Numbered from the stretch's first letter, positions 43,833-53,023 are shown. The stretch: 64,000 nucleotides of DNA from Runella sp. (GCA_023254175.1 JALQYJ010000001.1:24861-88860), one strand, 5' to 3'. Program-made: numbers and translations. Notes: generated from the sequence alone by a model not told the origin.

Positions 43833-45215
43833 CTAGCGAGGATGAAGCCACGTTTCAGGATTGAGGCGGTTGGCTTTGTTTTTATTTTCTTTCCAAATTT
43901 GAAAATTAAGCTCAGATACACCTTCTCCGTCGGTAGCCACAACCCCAATAACATCACGAGCTTTCAAACGCTGTCCTGGTTGGACACTGACACTTTTTAA
44001 TTTAGCATAAACGGTATAGTAGTCACCATGTTGAACAAATACAAAGTTTTTCATGATGGTAGGGTCATTACTTACTTGCATAACCACCCCATCGTATACT
44101 GCATGGACAGCACTTCCTGCTTTGGTCTGAATATCAATGCCGTAGTTTTCTTGGTTTACGTTCTTCATAATTTCTTTGGTACCAAAATCATCCGAAATAA
44201 ACCCAGGGACAGGCCAAGGTAGTCGACCACGGTTGGCAGCAAAGGAGGAGGCAAGTTTTATTTCAGCTTCGTTCATTCCACTTTCATTTATTTCTTCCTC
44301 TTCCATTTCTTTTTGGAGTTCAGGTTTGTTTTCGGGCTCGGCCTTAGCTACCTCGTTGTTGTCGAGTGGTTTTTCGGCGGGCTTAGTTCGGGTAGTCGCT
44401 TCGCGTTCGGCTCGTTCTGCTTTGTCTCGGTTGGCTCGTTCGCGGATAGCGGCCCGGGCTCGTTCGCGGCGCTCTTCGATTTCGCGCTGAATGATGCGTG
44501 TTAAGGCATTTTCCAACTGTTTGTTTGCTTTTCGTACTTCAGACACTTCAGCGATAATTTCTTTTTCGCGACCGCTCAATTCTTTTACTACTTTATCTTT
44601 TTCTCCCTTTAACTGTTCTAAGCTTTTGCTCTCCGCAATTCGTGATTGAAGGGCGTTGACTTGGTCTTTCTTTTTATTCGAAATACTTTTTGTTTTGACA
44701 ATCATCAATGACTGCACTTTTTTCATTTCTTTGACTTGCTTCTGGCGCTCGTCGGTGTATTGTTTTAAGTATTTGTACCGAATTAAAAACTGGTTAAAGT
44801 TAGGAGCTGAAAACAAAAAGCTAAGTTCGTTAAGGCTATTGTTGCGTTTGGAGGCATTATAAATCATTTTTGCATACTCCTCACGCAGTTTTTTTAGGTC
44901 TTGGTCAAGTTCTAGCTTGGCCTTTTCGAGTTCGCTCAATTCGTTATCCATCAACTTCAAGTCTTCATTGATGAGTTCAATTTTTCGGTTTTGGGCGTTG
45001 ATTTGTTGCTTAATGACCTTTAATTGCCCCAAACTCGCCCTTTTTTGCTCGGTGGTTTGTTTCAAAACCCCTTGGAGTTCTTGTAGGCGGTCGAGGTTTT
45101 CGCGTTTTTCTTTTTCTAATTGTTGGCGACTTTTTTGAGCAAAGACTTGAAGGCTTGTTGCAACTAACCCAATAATAAGAACAAAAATAAAGCGTATTTG
45201 GTAAATGGCATTCAT
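43833..45215 (-). CDS. EnvC-like murein hydrolase activator with a degenerate M23/LytM domain
   Basis: Exported protein of about 460 residues. Signal peptide MNAIYQIRFIFVLIIGLVATSLQVFAQ from the ATG at 45215; the track's TTG at 45230 is less likely. A long coiled coil covers about 30-250 (SRQQLEKEKRENLDRLQELQGVLKQTTEQ and so on), then a low-complexity Arg/Glu/Ala linker, then LytM (about 335-460). Zinc ligands of active LytM enzymes are gone: HxGID reads NYGIDI, YAHL reads YAKL, HLHFE reads ELNFQ. That is the EnvC/NlpD condition, in which the domain activates amidases rather than cutting murein. Last gene of the TPR–DUF4292–EnvC unit. Confidence 0.9.
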   Translation of the reverse strand: MNAIYQIRFIFVLIIGLVATSLQVFAQKSRQQLEKEKRENLDRLQELQGVLKQTTEQKRASLGQLKVIKQQINAQNRKIELINEDLKLMDNELSELEKAKLELDQDLKKLREEYAKMIYNASKRNNSLNELSFLFSAPNFNQFLIRYKYLKQYTDERQKQVKEMKKVQSLMIVKTKSISNKKKDQVNALQSRIAESKSLEQLKGEKDKVVKELSGREKEIIAEVSEVRKANKQLENALTRIIQREIEERRERARAAIRERANRDKAERAEREATTRTKPAEKPLDNNEVAKAEPENKPELQKEMEEEEINESGMNEAEIKLASSFAANRGRLPWPVPGFISDDFGTKEIMKNVNQENYGIDIQTKAGSAVHAVYDGVVMQVSNDPTIMKNFVFVQHGDYYTVYAKLKSVSVQPGQRLKARDVIGVVATDGEGVSELNFQIWKENKNKANRLNPETWLHPR

Positions 45216-45272
45216 ACAATTTGTTGTCAAAATAAAAGCAGCTTTTGGTAGAGAATAGGCTGCTATCTAATT

Positions 45273-46127
45273 CTAATTTCGTTCGTATTTAGCAGGAATA
45301 CTGAACGGAAATGTAAGTGGCTTTTCGCTCAACTCCACTTTTTGGTGTTTGATTCGAAACACTGTTTGGTATCGTTGTTGGTCTTTTTTTGATTCATAAG
45401 CCAGTTCAATCAAACTTGTGTAGGGAAAGAGGTAATTGTTAAGTTGGGTAAAATCTTCGTAGTCGAGCGTAAGCGAATTTTTGGTGGGTTGCTCGGTCAC
45501 CAAGAGTTTTTTTAGACGACGATTTTGTTCGCCAATGTAATTTTCAAGAGATATTTTACCTTCATCTTGGCGAAGCATAAAATAGTCTTTTTCCTTTTTA
45601 AACCGTTGACCCACTTTTTTTGGAATAGGCATATTACCTACCAAAATGGATTGAATAAGGTCAAAACTGAGTTGGAAATTAAAGTTGTGACTCAAAGCCG
45701 TGAAGTCGTAGAGGTACACCTTTTTGTTGTAGCGGTCTATGATTTTGATGGAATCTCGCGTAATTAATCCACGAACTACTTCGATAGGTCCTTTAGAAAC
45801 TTGTAACCATAACAGGCTGTCTTTGCGCATCCGGATGTTGACACTGGCGTCGTCAATTTCTTGGTCTTTACTCTTAAAAGAGATTTTAGATTTTGCACTC
45901 AAGTATTGAAAATCAACATTCTCGATGCTTACTTTAATATCTTCTGGTTCTGCAACGGCCTTTACAGCCACGGCAGTGTCCTTTTTAGGTTGAACTAAGG
46001 TATCAACTTTTACTACAGCAATGCTGTCGGTAGGGGTAGCTAGCTGGCTTCTTTGGCGCTGCCGATGGCACGACGACAAGCCTGCAAAAAGCGTTATTCC
46101 CACAAAAAACAACCAATGGAGTTTCAT
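45273..46127 (-). CDS. DUF4292 family lipoprotein
   Basis: Probable lipoprotein of about 284 residues: MKLHWLFFVGITLFAGLSSC gives a lipobox ending in Cys. I start at the ATG 46127; the track's 46145 is a TTG. The mature part (FQYLSAKSKISFKSKDQEIDDASVNIRMRKDSLLWLQVSKGPIEVVRGLITRDSIKIIDRYNKKVYLYDF) has the beta-strand rhythm of a curved half-barrel, as in LolA/LolB/RseB-like proteins, which bind lipid or lipoprotein acyl chains. That resemblance is inference. It sits 10 nt after the TPR gene and 57 nt before the EnvC-like gene, an order typical of Bacteroidota. Confidence 0.88.
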   Translation of the reverse strand: MKLHWLFFVGITLFAGLSSCHRQRQRSQLATPTDSIAVVKVDTLVQPKKDTAVAVKAVAEPEDIKVSIENVDFQYLSAKSKISFKSKDQEIDDASVNIRMRKDSLLWLQVSKGPIEVVRGLITRDSIKIIDRYNKKVYLYDFTALSHNFNFQLSFDLIQSILVGNMPIPKKVGQRFKKEKDYFMLRQDEGKISLENYIGEQNRRLKKLLVTEQPTKNSLTLDYEDFTQLNNYLFPYTSLIELAYESKKDQQRYQTVFRIKHQKVELSEKPLTFPFSIPAKYERN

Positions 46128-46137
46128 TCTTTTGCGT

Positions 46138-47853
46138 TTATTCAATCAACTGTCCTGTTGCAATTTTTTTATCTATCTGTTGGCTGTTTTCTCCCATGCT
46201 CTTCGCTTTTTTCCATTGTTCTATGGCTTTTTCTTTTTCACCCATTTGAAACAATGTATCGCCATAATGCTCGAGAATGGTACCACTCACGTTTTTCCCT
46301 GTAGCAATGGCTTTTTCGAGGTAAGTACGGGCATTTTTGTAGTCTTTCATGACGTATAACACCCAAGCGTATGTGTCGAGGTAAGTGGCATTGTTGGGGT
46401 GGCGCTCAGCTACACTGGCCGACATTTCTTTGGCACGTTCGAGTTTATCTTTTCGAAGCGATAAGAAATAACTGTAATTGTTGAGAACATGGTCGTTTTT
46501 AGGCTCAAGTTTGAGGGCAGTCTCGTACGATTCGTCTGACTTAGCGTGCTCACCAAGTCCGTGGTAAGCATCGCCAAGCTGAGCCAAAATGGCCCCTTGC
46601 AGTTCTTTGTTTTCGCTCGTTAATTTTTGGGCTTCTTCCAAAGCATCGACAGCTTGTTGGTACTGTTTTTTGACCAAATGTGCTGATCCGTTGGAGTACC
46701 AGAAAAGCCCTTGATTCGGGAAAGTTTCAATGGCTCGTTCGGAGTGGGCAATGAGGCTATCCAATTGATTCAAATCACTGTCTAATTGAAGCACTGCCCC
46801 CCACACTTCGTACATCGACGGGTTTATTCGAGCCGCTTTCATGTAGGCATCACGCGCTTCTGCTTTCCGGTCTGCCTTGGCAAGCAGGTCGGCATACACT
46901 ACATATCCACGGATGTCTTTGGGGTGAGCTTTGACAATTTCTGCCGCTCGATTGAGCACCTCTTGACGTGTGACATCGTCTTTAGCTTCGCGCAAAAGCC
47001 CCACCAACGCTTGCATTTTGGTATCAATGTCGGCATTGGGGTTATTAAACATTTGTCCCATTTGCCGGTCGGCGGCCTTGTTGTCTCCATTTTGGCGCAA
47101 AAGTTCTGCCAACATGATGCGGGCGTCGCCTTGGTCAGGATTGATTTTAAGGGCTTTTTCGAGTTGCTCTTGTGCTTCTTTAGGACGTTTACCCATGATA
47201 AGTAACTGCGCTAATTCCACGACATATTGCGCCTCAGTAGGCTCGGCATTTATAAGCTTTTGGGCTTCGTCGATGGCCTTGGCAGGTTTATCGAGTTTGA
47301 GATAAATCCGTTGTTTTTGATGGATTAGATCCTCGTCAATACCCAGAGATTTTTCGACGTCGTCGTACGCTTTGAGGGCTTCTTCGTACTTTTCATCCAA
47401 AATATACACGGCCGCAAGTTCGAGCCCGTACTCGGCGTTTTCGTCGCTCTTACGAATTATTTCTTTGTACAATTCTGCCGCTTTACTGTATTTGCGTTGT
47501 TGGGTAAATACTTCTGCCAACTGAATAGTATAAAAGGTATTTGCAGGTTCTAGCTGAGTGGCTTTTTGGGCATAAATAGCGGCTTCATCCAGGCGCTCAC
47601 GTTTCAGGAGTGTGCGAGCTAACTCGTAATTTATAGCGGGGATGTTAGGGCTTATTTTAAGGGCAAGCCGCAAGACGCTGTCCGCACGTTGGTATTCTTC
47701 CATCGCAGCGAACTTCATGCCGTCGGCAAGCAAAGACTCTAATTCATATCGTTGCGATTTTTGGGTGTCGGTTTCGCCGACAAGTTTGTTTTTTTGAGCC
47801 ATTGCAAACTGACTCAAAAAAAGGAGTACCCAGAGAAGGGATGGATTTTTCAT
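46138..47853 (-). CDS. Exported tetratricopeptide repeat protein
   Basis: Protein of 571 residues with a signal peptide (MKNPSLLWVLLFLSQFAMAQ) and about ten or more TPR units, e.g. AAIYAQKATQLEPANTFYTIQLAEVFTQQRKYSKAAELYKEII, AEYGLELAAVYILDEKYEEALKAYDDVEKSLG, ARDAYMKAARINPSMYEVWGAVLQL and NNYSYFLSLRKDKLERAKEMSASVAERHPNNATYLDTYAWVLYVMKDYKNARTYLEKAIATG. TPR arrays serve as protein-binding scaffolds in the periplasm. First gene of the TPR–DUF4292–EnvC unit, suggesting a role in envelope assembly or division. Confidence 0.92.
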   Translation of the reverse strand: MKNPSLLWVLLFLSQFAMAQKNKLVGETDTQKSQRYELESLLADGMKFAAMEEYQRADSVLRLALKISPNIPAINYELARTLLKRERLDEAAIYAQKATQLEPANTFYTIQLAEVFTQQRKYSKAAELYKEIIRKSDENAEYGLELAAVYILDEKYEEALKAYDDVEKSLGIDEDLIHQKQRIYLKLDKPAKAIDEAQKLINAEPTEAQYVVELAQLLIMGKRPKEAQEQLEKALKINPDQGDARIMLAELLRQNGDNKAADRQMGQMFNNPNADIDTKMQALVGLLREAKDDVTRQEVLNRAAEIVKAHPKDIRGYVVYADLLAKADRKAEARDAYMKAARINPSMYEVWGAVLQLDSDLNQLDSLIAHSERAIETFPNQGLFWYSNGSAHLVKKQYQQAVDALEEAQKLTSENKELQGAILAQLGDAYHGLGEHAKSDESYETALKLEPKNDHVLNNYSYFLSLRKDKLERAKEMSASVAERHPNNATYLDTYAWVLYVMKDYKNARTYLEKAIATGKNVSGTILEHYGDTLFQMGEKEKAIEQWKKAKSMGENSQQIDKKIATGQLIE

Positions 47854-47987
47854 TGATTAAGAGAATCTCGTTGGCTGGTGCTCTTTAAGGCTAAATCTAT
47901 CATAAAAAACGAGATAAACGAAGCAAAATTGGAAGAATTTAGCCGTTTTACCAAAATTTATAAAAAACCTACCCCAAAATAGATGTT

Positions 47988-48758
47988 TTAGGGGTAAGCG
48001 ATTTCAAGCCAGACAGGGCAATGGTCTGAGTGTATCGCATCGGCCAATTGGCGACAAGCTACGATTTTGTCCTTGAGATTGCTACTAACAGACTGGTAAT
48101 CAATGCGCCATCCTTTATTGTTGCCGCGTGCGCCTGCTCGGTAACTCCACCAACTGTATTCGACCAAGTCGGGATTGGCATGGCGAAAAGCGTCTGTAAA
48201 TCCACTTTCAAACCATTTGGTCATCCAAGCACGTTCTTCCGGCAAAAAGCCAGTGGTGTTTTTGTTGCGAACAGGGTCATGGATGTCGATTTCTTGGTGG
48301 GCAATGTTATAATCTCCCACAACAACTAGGTGCTGACCTGTCTGACGAAGCGTCTGAATCCATTCGTAAAAATCCTCCAAAAAACGCATTTTGACGTCCT
48401 GACGTTCGTCCCCACTCGTTCCTGACGGAAAATAAGCATTCACGACAGTCAACTCTCCAAAATCAGCCCGAACGACGCGCCCTTCGTAATCATACAGTTC
48501 CATGCCACAGCCATGCACGCAGCGGTCGGCGGGAGTTTTGGCAAACATAGCTACTCCACTGTAGCCTTTTTTTTGAGCGGCGTTCCAGCCTACAAGTTGA
48601 TAACCAAGGGCTTTAAACTCAAGTAAACTCACTTGGTCGAGGGTAGCTTTTACTTCTTGAAAACAAAGAATATCAAAAGGCTTATCAGCGAGCCACTCGG
48701 TAAGGCCATTGCGCATGGCAGCTCGGAGGCCATTGACGTTGTAGGTAAGAATTTGCAT
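47988..48758 (-). CDS. xth: Exodeoxyribonuclease III (AP endonuclease)
   Basis: Mg2+-dependent DNA repair nuclease that cuts abasic sites and removes 3' blocks; 256 residues from the ATG at 48758 (MQILTYNVNGLRAAM), the family's usual start. The track's 48797 start adds 13 unrelated residues. Motifs: CFQEVKA (catalytic Glu), GYSGVAMFAK, NAYFPSG, VVVGDYNIAHQEIDI (Asp/Asn), NNKGWRIDYQSVS and AIHSDHCPVWLEI (Asp-His). Complete. Confidence 0.95.
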   Translation of the reverse strand: MQILTYNVNGLRAAMRNGLTEWLADKPFDILCFQEVKATLDQVSLLEFKALGYQLVGWNAAQKKGYSGVAMFAKTPADRCVHGCGMELYDYEGRVVRADFGELTVVNAYFPSGTSGDERQDVKMRFLEDFYEWIQTLRQTGQHLVVVGDYNIAHQEIDIHDPVRNKNTTGFLPEERAWMTKWFESGFTDAFRHANPDLVEYSWWSYRAGARGNNKGWRIDYQSVSSNLKDKIVACRQLADAIHSDHCPVWLEIAYP

Positions 48759-48785
48759 AGGAGGAATGAAAATAGGCCACAAATA

Positions 48786-48818
48786 TAAAGAGCGCACCCC
48801 AACGAGATGCGCTCTTTA
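48786..48818 (-). terminator. Terminator of the nucleoside permease gene
   Basis: TAAAGAGCGCA and TGCGCTCTTTA form a perfect 11-bp stem around an 11-nt loop, 39 nt after the permease stop codon and upstream of xth. CAAATATA at 48780-48787, an exact reverse TAnnTTTG, overlaps its left arm and may be the xth promoter. Confidence 0.8.
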
Positions 48819-48856
48819 CTAGATTCTTTTGGGGAATGAGCTAGACCTTCGTTTAT

Positions 48857-50059
48857 TTAGTGTGAGATGGCTGCGTTTTTGTCGGTTTTGTCACTGAAGA
48901 AAATCAGGAACAATACAAGTACACCCGCTGCAATACCTGCGGGAACTGTCCAAACGCTCAACCAGTTAGTGACGTTTTCGGCAGTAGTGTTGTTGGCAAG
49001 CACTTGTCCGCCTAACCATGAGCCAATGCCCATCCCGATGCCGTAGGTCGCTAAGGTGATAAGCCCCTGCGCTTGCGACTTGATACGCTCACCTGCTTTG
49101 GTATCAGTGTAAATTTGTCCAGTCACAAAGAAAAAGTCGAAACAAACACCGTGGAGTAAAATAGCAGCATACAGCATCCATTCGCTGGTATCGGCATCGC
49201 CATATCCAAAGCAAAGGAAACGAATAATCCAAGAAATGAGTCCAACGGCAAGCATCCATTTTACGCCCAAACGGCTAAAGGCCAACGGAATAAGAAGCAT
49301 GAAGCCTACTTCCGATACTTGACCTAATGACATTTTGTTTTCAACAAACTCCATGCCCGATGCCCGTAATGATGGGTTCGCAAAGGCATAATAAAACGAT
49401 AATGGAATACAGATAGCGACCGAAGAAATAAAGAAAATGCTAAACGAACGGTCTTTGAACAACGAGAAAGCATCGGCACCGATAATTTGGCCAATGTTAA
49501 CAGGCCCTGTAGCGCGTGGTGGGGTGTTGGGAAGGGTAAAAGCCAACAAGCCAAGTACTAAGGACGTTCCCATTGCGATTTGGAATATAGTGACTTTATC
49601 TCCTACGTTTAAGAATCCGATGAGGTTAGTAACCGCAATCCAGGCGACTGTTCCCATCACCCGAATGGTAGGAAAATCTTTCTCTGGCGATTCGATTTGC
49701 CGCATTGAAATAGACGTAGTGAGGGCAATGCAAGGAGCAAAACACAAACAATACAATAAAATAAACCAGAAAAAATTACCAGCATCGGTTATTTGCGAAA
49801 GCACAAATAAAAGTCCAGCCCCGACAAGGTTGAGAACGCCAAGTACTTTTTGAGCCGCAAAATATCGGTCGGCTACGGCACCAATAAAAGGTGAAATAAT
49901 CATAGCAATAGAGAATGCAGTGTAGGCATTGCCGATTTGGTCGCCCGTGGCATTGAGCTGTTTACCAAGATAAACACTCATTTGACCGTACCACGCTCCC
50001 CACGTAAAGAATTGGAGGAACATCATGAGCATTAGTTGTATCCGAACCGAAGATTTCAT
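48857..50059 (-). CDS. MFS nucleoside permease (NupG / nucleoside:H+ symporter family)
   Basis: Inner-membrane transporter of 400 residues with twelve predicted helices. The opening IQLMLMMFLQFFTWGAWYGQMSVYLGKQL and the segments FSIAMIISPFIGAVADRYFAAQKVLGVLNLVGAGLLF and FPTIRVMGTVAWIAVTNLIGFL are typical of the NupG-like family used by Bacteroidota to import nucleosides or sugars. HGVCFDFFFVTGQIYTDTKAGERIKSQAQGLITLATYGIGMGIGSWLGG is a strong late-helix match. Substrate uncertain. Single gene with a terminator. Confidence 0.92.
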   Translation of the reverse strand: MKSSVRIQLMLMMFLQFFTWGAWYGQMSVYLGKQLNATGDQIGNAYTAFSIAMIISPFIGAVADRYFAAQKVLGVLNLVGAGLLFVLSQITDAGNFFWFILLYCLCFAPCIALTTSISMRQIESPEKDFPTIRVMGTVAWIAVTNLIGFLNVGDKVTIFQIAMGTSLVLGLLAFTLPNTPPRATGPVNIGQIIGADAFSLFKDRSFSIFFISSVAICIPLSFYYAFANPSLRASGMEFVENKMSLGQVSEVGFMLLIPLAFSRLGVKWMLAVGLISWIIRFLCFGYGDADTSEWMLYAAILLHGVCFDFFFVTGQIYTDTKAGERIKSQAQGLITLATYGIGMGIGSWLGGQVLANNTTAENVTNWLSVWTVPAGIAAGVLVLFLIFFSDKTDKNAAISH

Positions 50060-50288
50060 AGTTAGTTTTTTAGGGTTTGACTATTGAAGTGCCGAAAATG
50101 AGGCTTTTTATGGTAAATTTCAAAAAAAGAGGGTTTCTCGCTGATACTACTCTTTGATTGGAGGAACTTACTAGCGGCCTTCCACGCCCATTGCGATTTT
50201 ACGGATAATTCGGCGCTTTTTGTGTGGAGTATTTGTAATTGATAGAATTACCAATTTTAGAATAGGGTAGCTTTCGTATTTTTGCTCC

Positions 50289-52421
50289 ATGAAGCAACTA
50301 ATCCAAAACCTCCAAAACGGACAGACGATTTTGGAGGAAGTGCCCGCCCCTCAAGTAAAACCCGGTGCGGTACTGATTCACACCCGACGTAGCCTTGTTT
50401 CGTTGGGTACCGAACGGATGTTGGTCGAATTTGGTAAAGCTAACCTGATTGAAAAAGCCCGCCAACAACCTGAGCGGGTCAAAATGGTGTTGGATAAAAT
50501 CAAGTCGGATGGCTTGATACCGACGCTTGAAACGGTTTTTAATAAACTGGGCCAGCCTTTGCCACTCGGCTATTGCAATGTAGGGGAGGTGATTGCCCTA
50601 GGAGAGGGAGTGACTGACTTGCGTGTGGGTGACCGCGTGGCGTCCAATGGCTCCCATGCCGAAATCGTGTGCGTACCCCGTCATTTGGTGGCCAAAGTGC
50701 CTGATAATGTCACCGACGACGAAGCAGCGTTTATAGTTATTGGTTCTATTGGTCTTCAAGGAGTTCGATTATTGAATCCTACTTTGGGTGAAACCGTTGT
50801 GGTGATTGGGCTTGGGTTGATTGGATTACTTACGGCCGAACTGCTTCGTTTGAACGGTTGTCGGGTGGTTGGGGTGGATTTGGATAAACAAAAGTTAAAG
50901 ATAGCGGAGAATAAAGGTATCATTCCGTGCAATCCACGCTTGGGAGATGACCCCGTGAAATTTGTGGAAAGTGTGACCAATGGAGTGGGGGCCGACGGGG
51001 TAATTATAACGGCTTCGGCTAAAACGGACGAAATTATTTCACAAGCAGCGCGCATGTCCCGGAAACGAGGGCGAATTGTGTTAGTGGGGGAGATTGGACT
51101 TCAACTGAGCCGATCTGAATTTTACGAAAAAGAGTTGACGTTTCAGGTTTCGTGTTCCTACGGGCCAGGTCGCTACGACGACGATTATGAACAAAAAGGT
51201 GTCGATTATCCGTTGCCATTTGTTCGTTGGACTGAAAATCGCAATTTTCAAACCCTTCTTCAATTGTTGGAATCGGGGCAGTTGGATGTGAAGCCGCTCA
51301 TTACAGAGGTAGTTCCCTTGGAAGAATATGCCACTATTTACGGTGATATCAGCAAAGGAGGTACGATTGCTTCGCTACTGGCGTATCCCGAAAAGCCTTC
51401 ATTGGGGCGTACTGTTCGTTACAATGACATGGTTTTTGAAGGGAACAAAGGAGTAATTGGCATTATCGGGGCAGGTAACTTTACCAAAATGACGTTGCTT
51501 CCTGCCTTAAAAAGTGGAGCGGGGCAATTAAATGTCAAATACATTGCAAGCGCGAATGGATTGTCGGGAACGGCGTTGGCCCAGAAACACGGCATTCCCC
51601 TCAGTACCACCGACTACCGCGAAATGTTGGCCGACGATGAGGTGGACTTGGTACTTATCACCACTCGTCACCACCAACACGCACGCCTAACGATGGAGGC
51701 TTTGCAGGCGGGGAAACACGTGTTTGTGGAGAAACCACTGGCGATTTTTGAGAAAGAATTAGAAGAATTACTCACCATAAAAACGTCGGTTGCGCCCACT
51801 GCGAGTGTTACGGTGGGTTTCAATCGCCGTTTTTCGCCTCATGCTCAAAAAATGAAATCGCTTCTGGGTAATGCCCCAATGAACATAATTGCCACCATAA
51901 ACGCAGGCTTTATTCCTGCCTCGTCGTGGGTACATGACCGTGCAGTGGGCGGAGGTCGGATTTTAGGTGAAGCCTGTCATTTTATCGACTTAATTACGTT
52001 TTTGACAGGCAGTCGAGTCACAGCCGTATGTATGAACGCGATGGGGATAAACCCCACCGAAACGACGGATATCGCCAGTATTTTGTTGAGGTACGAAGAT
52101 GGCTCAACGGGCGTTATCAATTATTTTTCCAATGGGAGCAAAGTATACTCAAAAGAGCGCGTAGAGGTGTATTCGCAAGAACGAACGCTTGTTTTGGACA
52201 ACTTTCGTACGTTGAAAGGATACGGTTTTAAAGGTTTTACTAAGCTCAAAACTATACAAGACAAAGGGCACAAAGCGCAGTTTCAAGCGTTAATGGAGCG
52301 GATTCGGAGTGGCGGAGGGCCACTCATTCCTTTTGATGAAATTATCAATACGACGCAAGCATCTTTTGCTGCTCTTCGGAGCCTCAAAGAAGGTCGCTGG
52401 GTGGAGTGTGGAGGGTTTTGA
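50289..52421 (+). CDS. Bi-domain oxidoreductase: zinc-type alcohol dehydrogenase fused to Gfo/Idh/MocA domain
   Basis: Protein of 710 residues. Residues 1 to about 365 are a medium-chain dehydrogenase (GAVLIHTRRSLVSLGTERMLVEFGKANLIEKARQQPERV, VGDRVASNGSHAEIVCVPRHLVAKVPDNV, VVVIGLGLIGLLTAELLRLNGCRVVGVDLD). Residues from about 385 are a Gfo/Idh/MocA oxidoreductase (GVIGIIGAGNFTKMTLLPALK, DLVLITTRHHQHARLTMEALQAGKHVFVEKPLAI, VGFNRRFSPHA, GGGRILGEACHFIDLITFLTG). The fusion is known from polysaccharide and cell-surface glycan loci, but here it stands alone without glycosyltransferases. TATTTTTG ends 4 nt before the ATG and is too close to be a normal -7 box. Its stop codon lies in a terminator loop. 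Confidence 0.92.
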   Translation: MKQLIQNLQNGQTILEEVPAPQVKPGAVLIHTRRSLVSLGTERMLVEFGKANLIEKARQQPERVKMVLDKIKSDGLIPTLETVFNKLGQPLPLGYCNVGEVIALGEGVTDLRVGDRVASNGSHAEIVCVPRHLVAKVPDNVTDDEAAFIVIGSIGLQGVRLLNPTLGETVVVIGLGLIGLLTAELLRLNGCRVVGVDLDKQKLKIAENKGIIPCNPRLGDDPVKFVESVTNGVGADGVIITASAKTDEIISQAARMSRKRGRIVLVGEIGLQLSRSEFYEKELTFQVSCSYGPGRYDDDYEQKGVDYPLPFVRWTENRNFQTLLQLLESGQLDVKPLITEVVPLEEYATIYGDISKGGTIASLLAYPEKPSLGRTVRYNDMVFEGNKGVIGIIGAGNFTKMTLLPALKSGAGQLNVKYIASANGLSGTALAQKHGIPLSTTDYREMLADDEVDLVLITTRHHQHARLTMEALQAGKHVFVEKPLAIFEKELEELLTIKTSVAPTASVTVGFNRRFSPHAQKMKSLLGNAPMNIIATINAGFIPASSWVHDRAVGGGRILGEACHFIDLITFLTGSRVTAVCMNAMGINPTETTDIASILLRYEDGSTGVINYFSNGSKVYSKERVEVYSQERTLVLDNFRTLKGYGFKGFTKLKTIQDKGHKAQFQALMERIRSGGGPLIPFDEIINTTQASFAALRSLKEGRWVECGGF

Positions 52422-52435
52422 GAAACCCTCCACAC
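52406..52435. terminator. 13-bp hairpin with the stop codon in its loop
   Basis: GTGTGGAGGGTTT and AAACCCTCCACAC pair perfectly around the loop TGAG, whose TGA is the stop codon of the bi-domain oxidoreductase. It serves as terminator between convergent genes (ends at 52421 and 52449). Confidence 0.85.
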
Positions 52436-52448
52436 CCTCCACATTTTT

Positions 52449-52889
52449 CTAGGGTTGCCACTCATTGAGTTCGACCAGATACCCATCAGGGTCGGGAACG
52501 TAGATTTGAATGACCCCGTCAAAACGCGTTTGTTTATGAAAAGGCAGTTTGAGGCGAGTTAGATACGCGTCGGCCTTCTCCATAGAAGCTACAAAAATCG
52601 CAAAATGACTACCATTTCGGTCGTTGACTATGGGTTGCGTACGTCCTGCCAACAGGTGAATTTGCTGGTCGGTGCCAATTTTAAACCACGCCCGAATCGC
52701 CTTCAAATTATCAGGTACCTCGATACGTTCTAATTGCATTACTTCCCCATAAAACTTTGCACTTGCTTGTAAATCGGCCACTTGAAGTGCTATATGGTTG
52801 TGTTTGACAATGCCTATTTTGTCTTGAGAAAACCCTGATAATGAGTCCCAAAAAAACAAGATAGCGATGCAAAAAAAGAAAGATTTCAT
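52449..52889 (-). CDS. Exported VOC family (glyoxalase-fold) protein
   Basis: Protein of 146 residues with a signal peptide (MKSFFFCIAILFFWDSLSGFSQ) and one vicinal-oxygen-chelate module: VKHNHIALQVADLQASAKFYGEVMQLERIEVPDN, then HFAIFVASMEKADAYLTRLKLPF and IQIYVPDPDGYLVELNEWQP. Metal ligands of the fold (His in HNHIAL, His in SHFAIFV, Glu in LVELNEW) are present. VOC proteins act as lyases, dioxygenases or resistance proteins, usually in the cytosol, so export is uncommon. Specific function unknown. Confidence 0.88.
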   Translation of the reverse strand: MKSFFFCIAILFFWDSLSGFSQDKIGIVKHNHIALQVADLQASAKFYGEVMQLERIEVPDNLKAIRAWFKIGTDQQIHLLAGRTQPIVNDRNGSHFAIFVASMEKADAYLTRLKLPFHKQTRFDGVIQIYVPDPDGYLVELNEWQP

Positions 52890-53001
52890 GAGGAAATGAA
52901 TAGTAAAAAGTAGGCTAATAGACGCTGTATTGTAAAAGCGTTTTTAGGGCTATATTTACCTACATCGCTCCTTTGGGTTGTGTACCCTTCAACACAGACT
53001 A

Positions 53002-53023
53002 CTCAGGTTGTGAGCAACCTGAG
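53002..53023. repeat. CTCAGGTTG-TGAG-CAACCTGAG hairpin
   Basis: A perfect 9-bp stem with a TGAG loop, between two minus-strand genes. Its core is identical to the hairpin at 26660-26675. A smaller GGGT-TGTGT-ACCC hairpin lies just before it. Confidence 0.65.
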
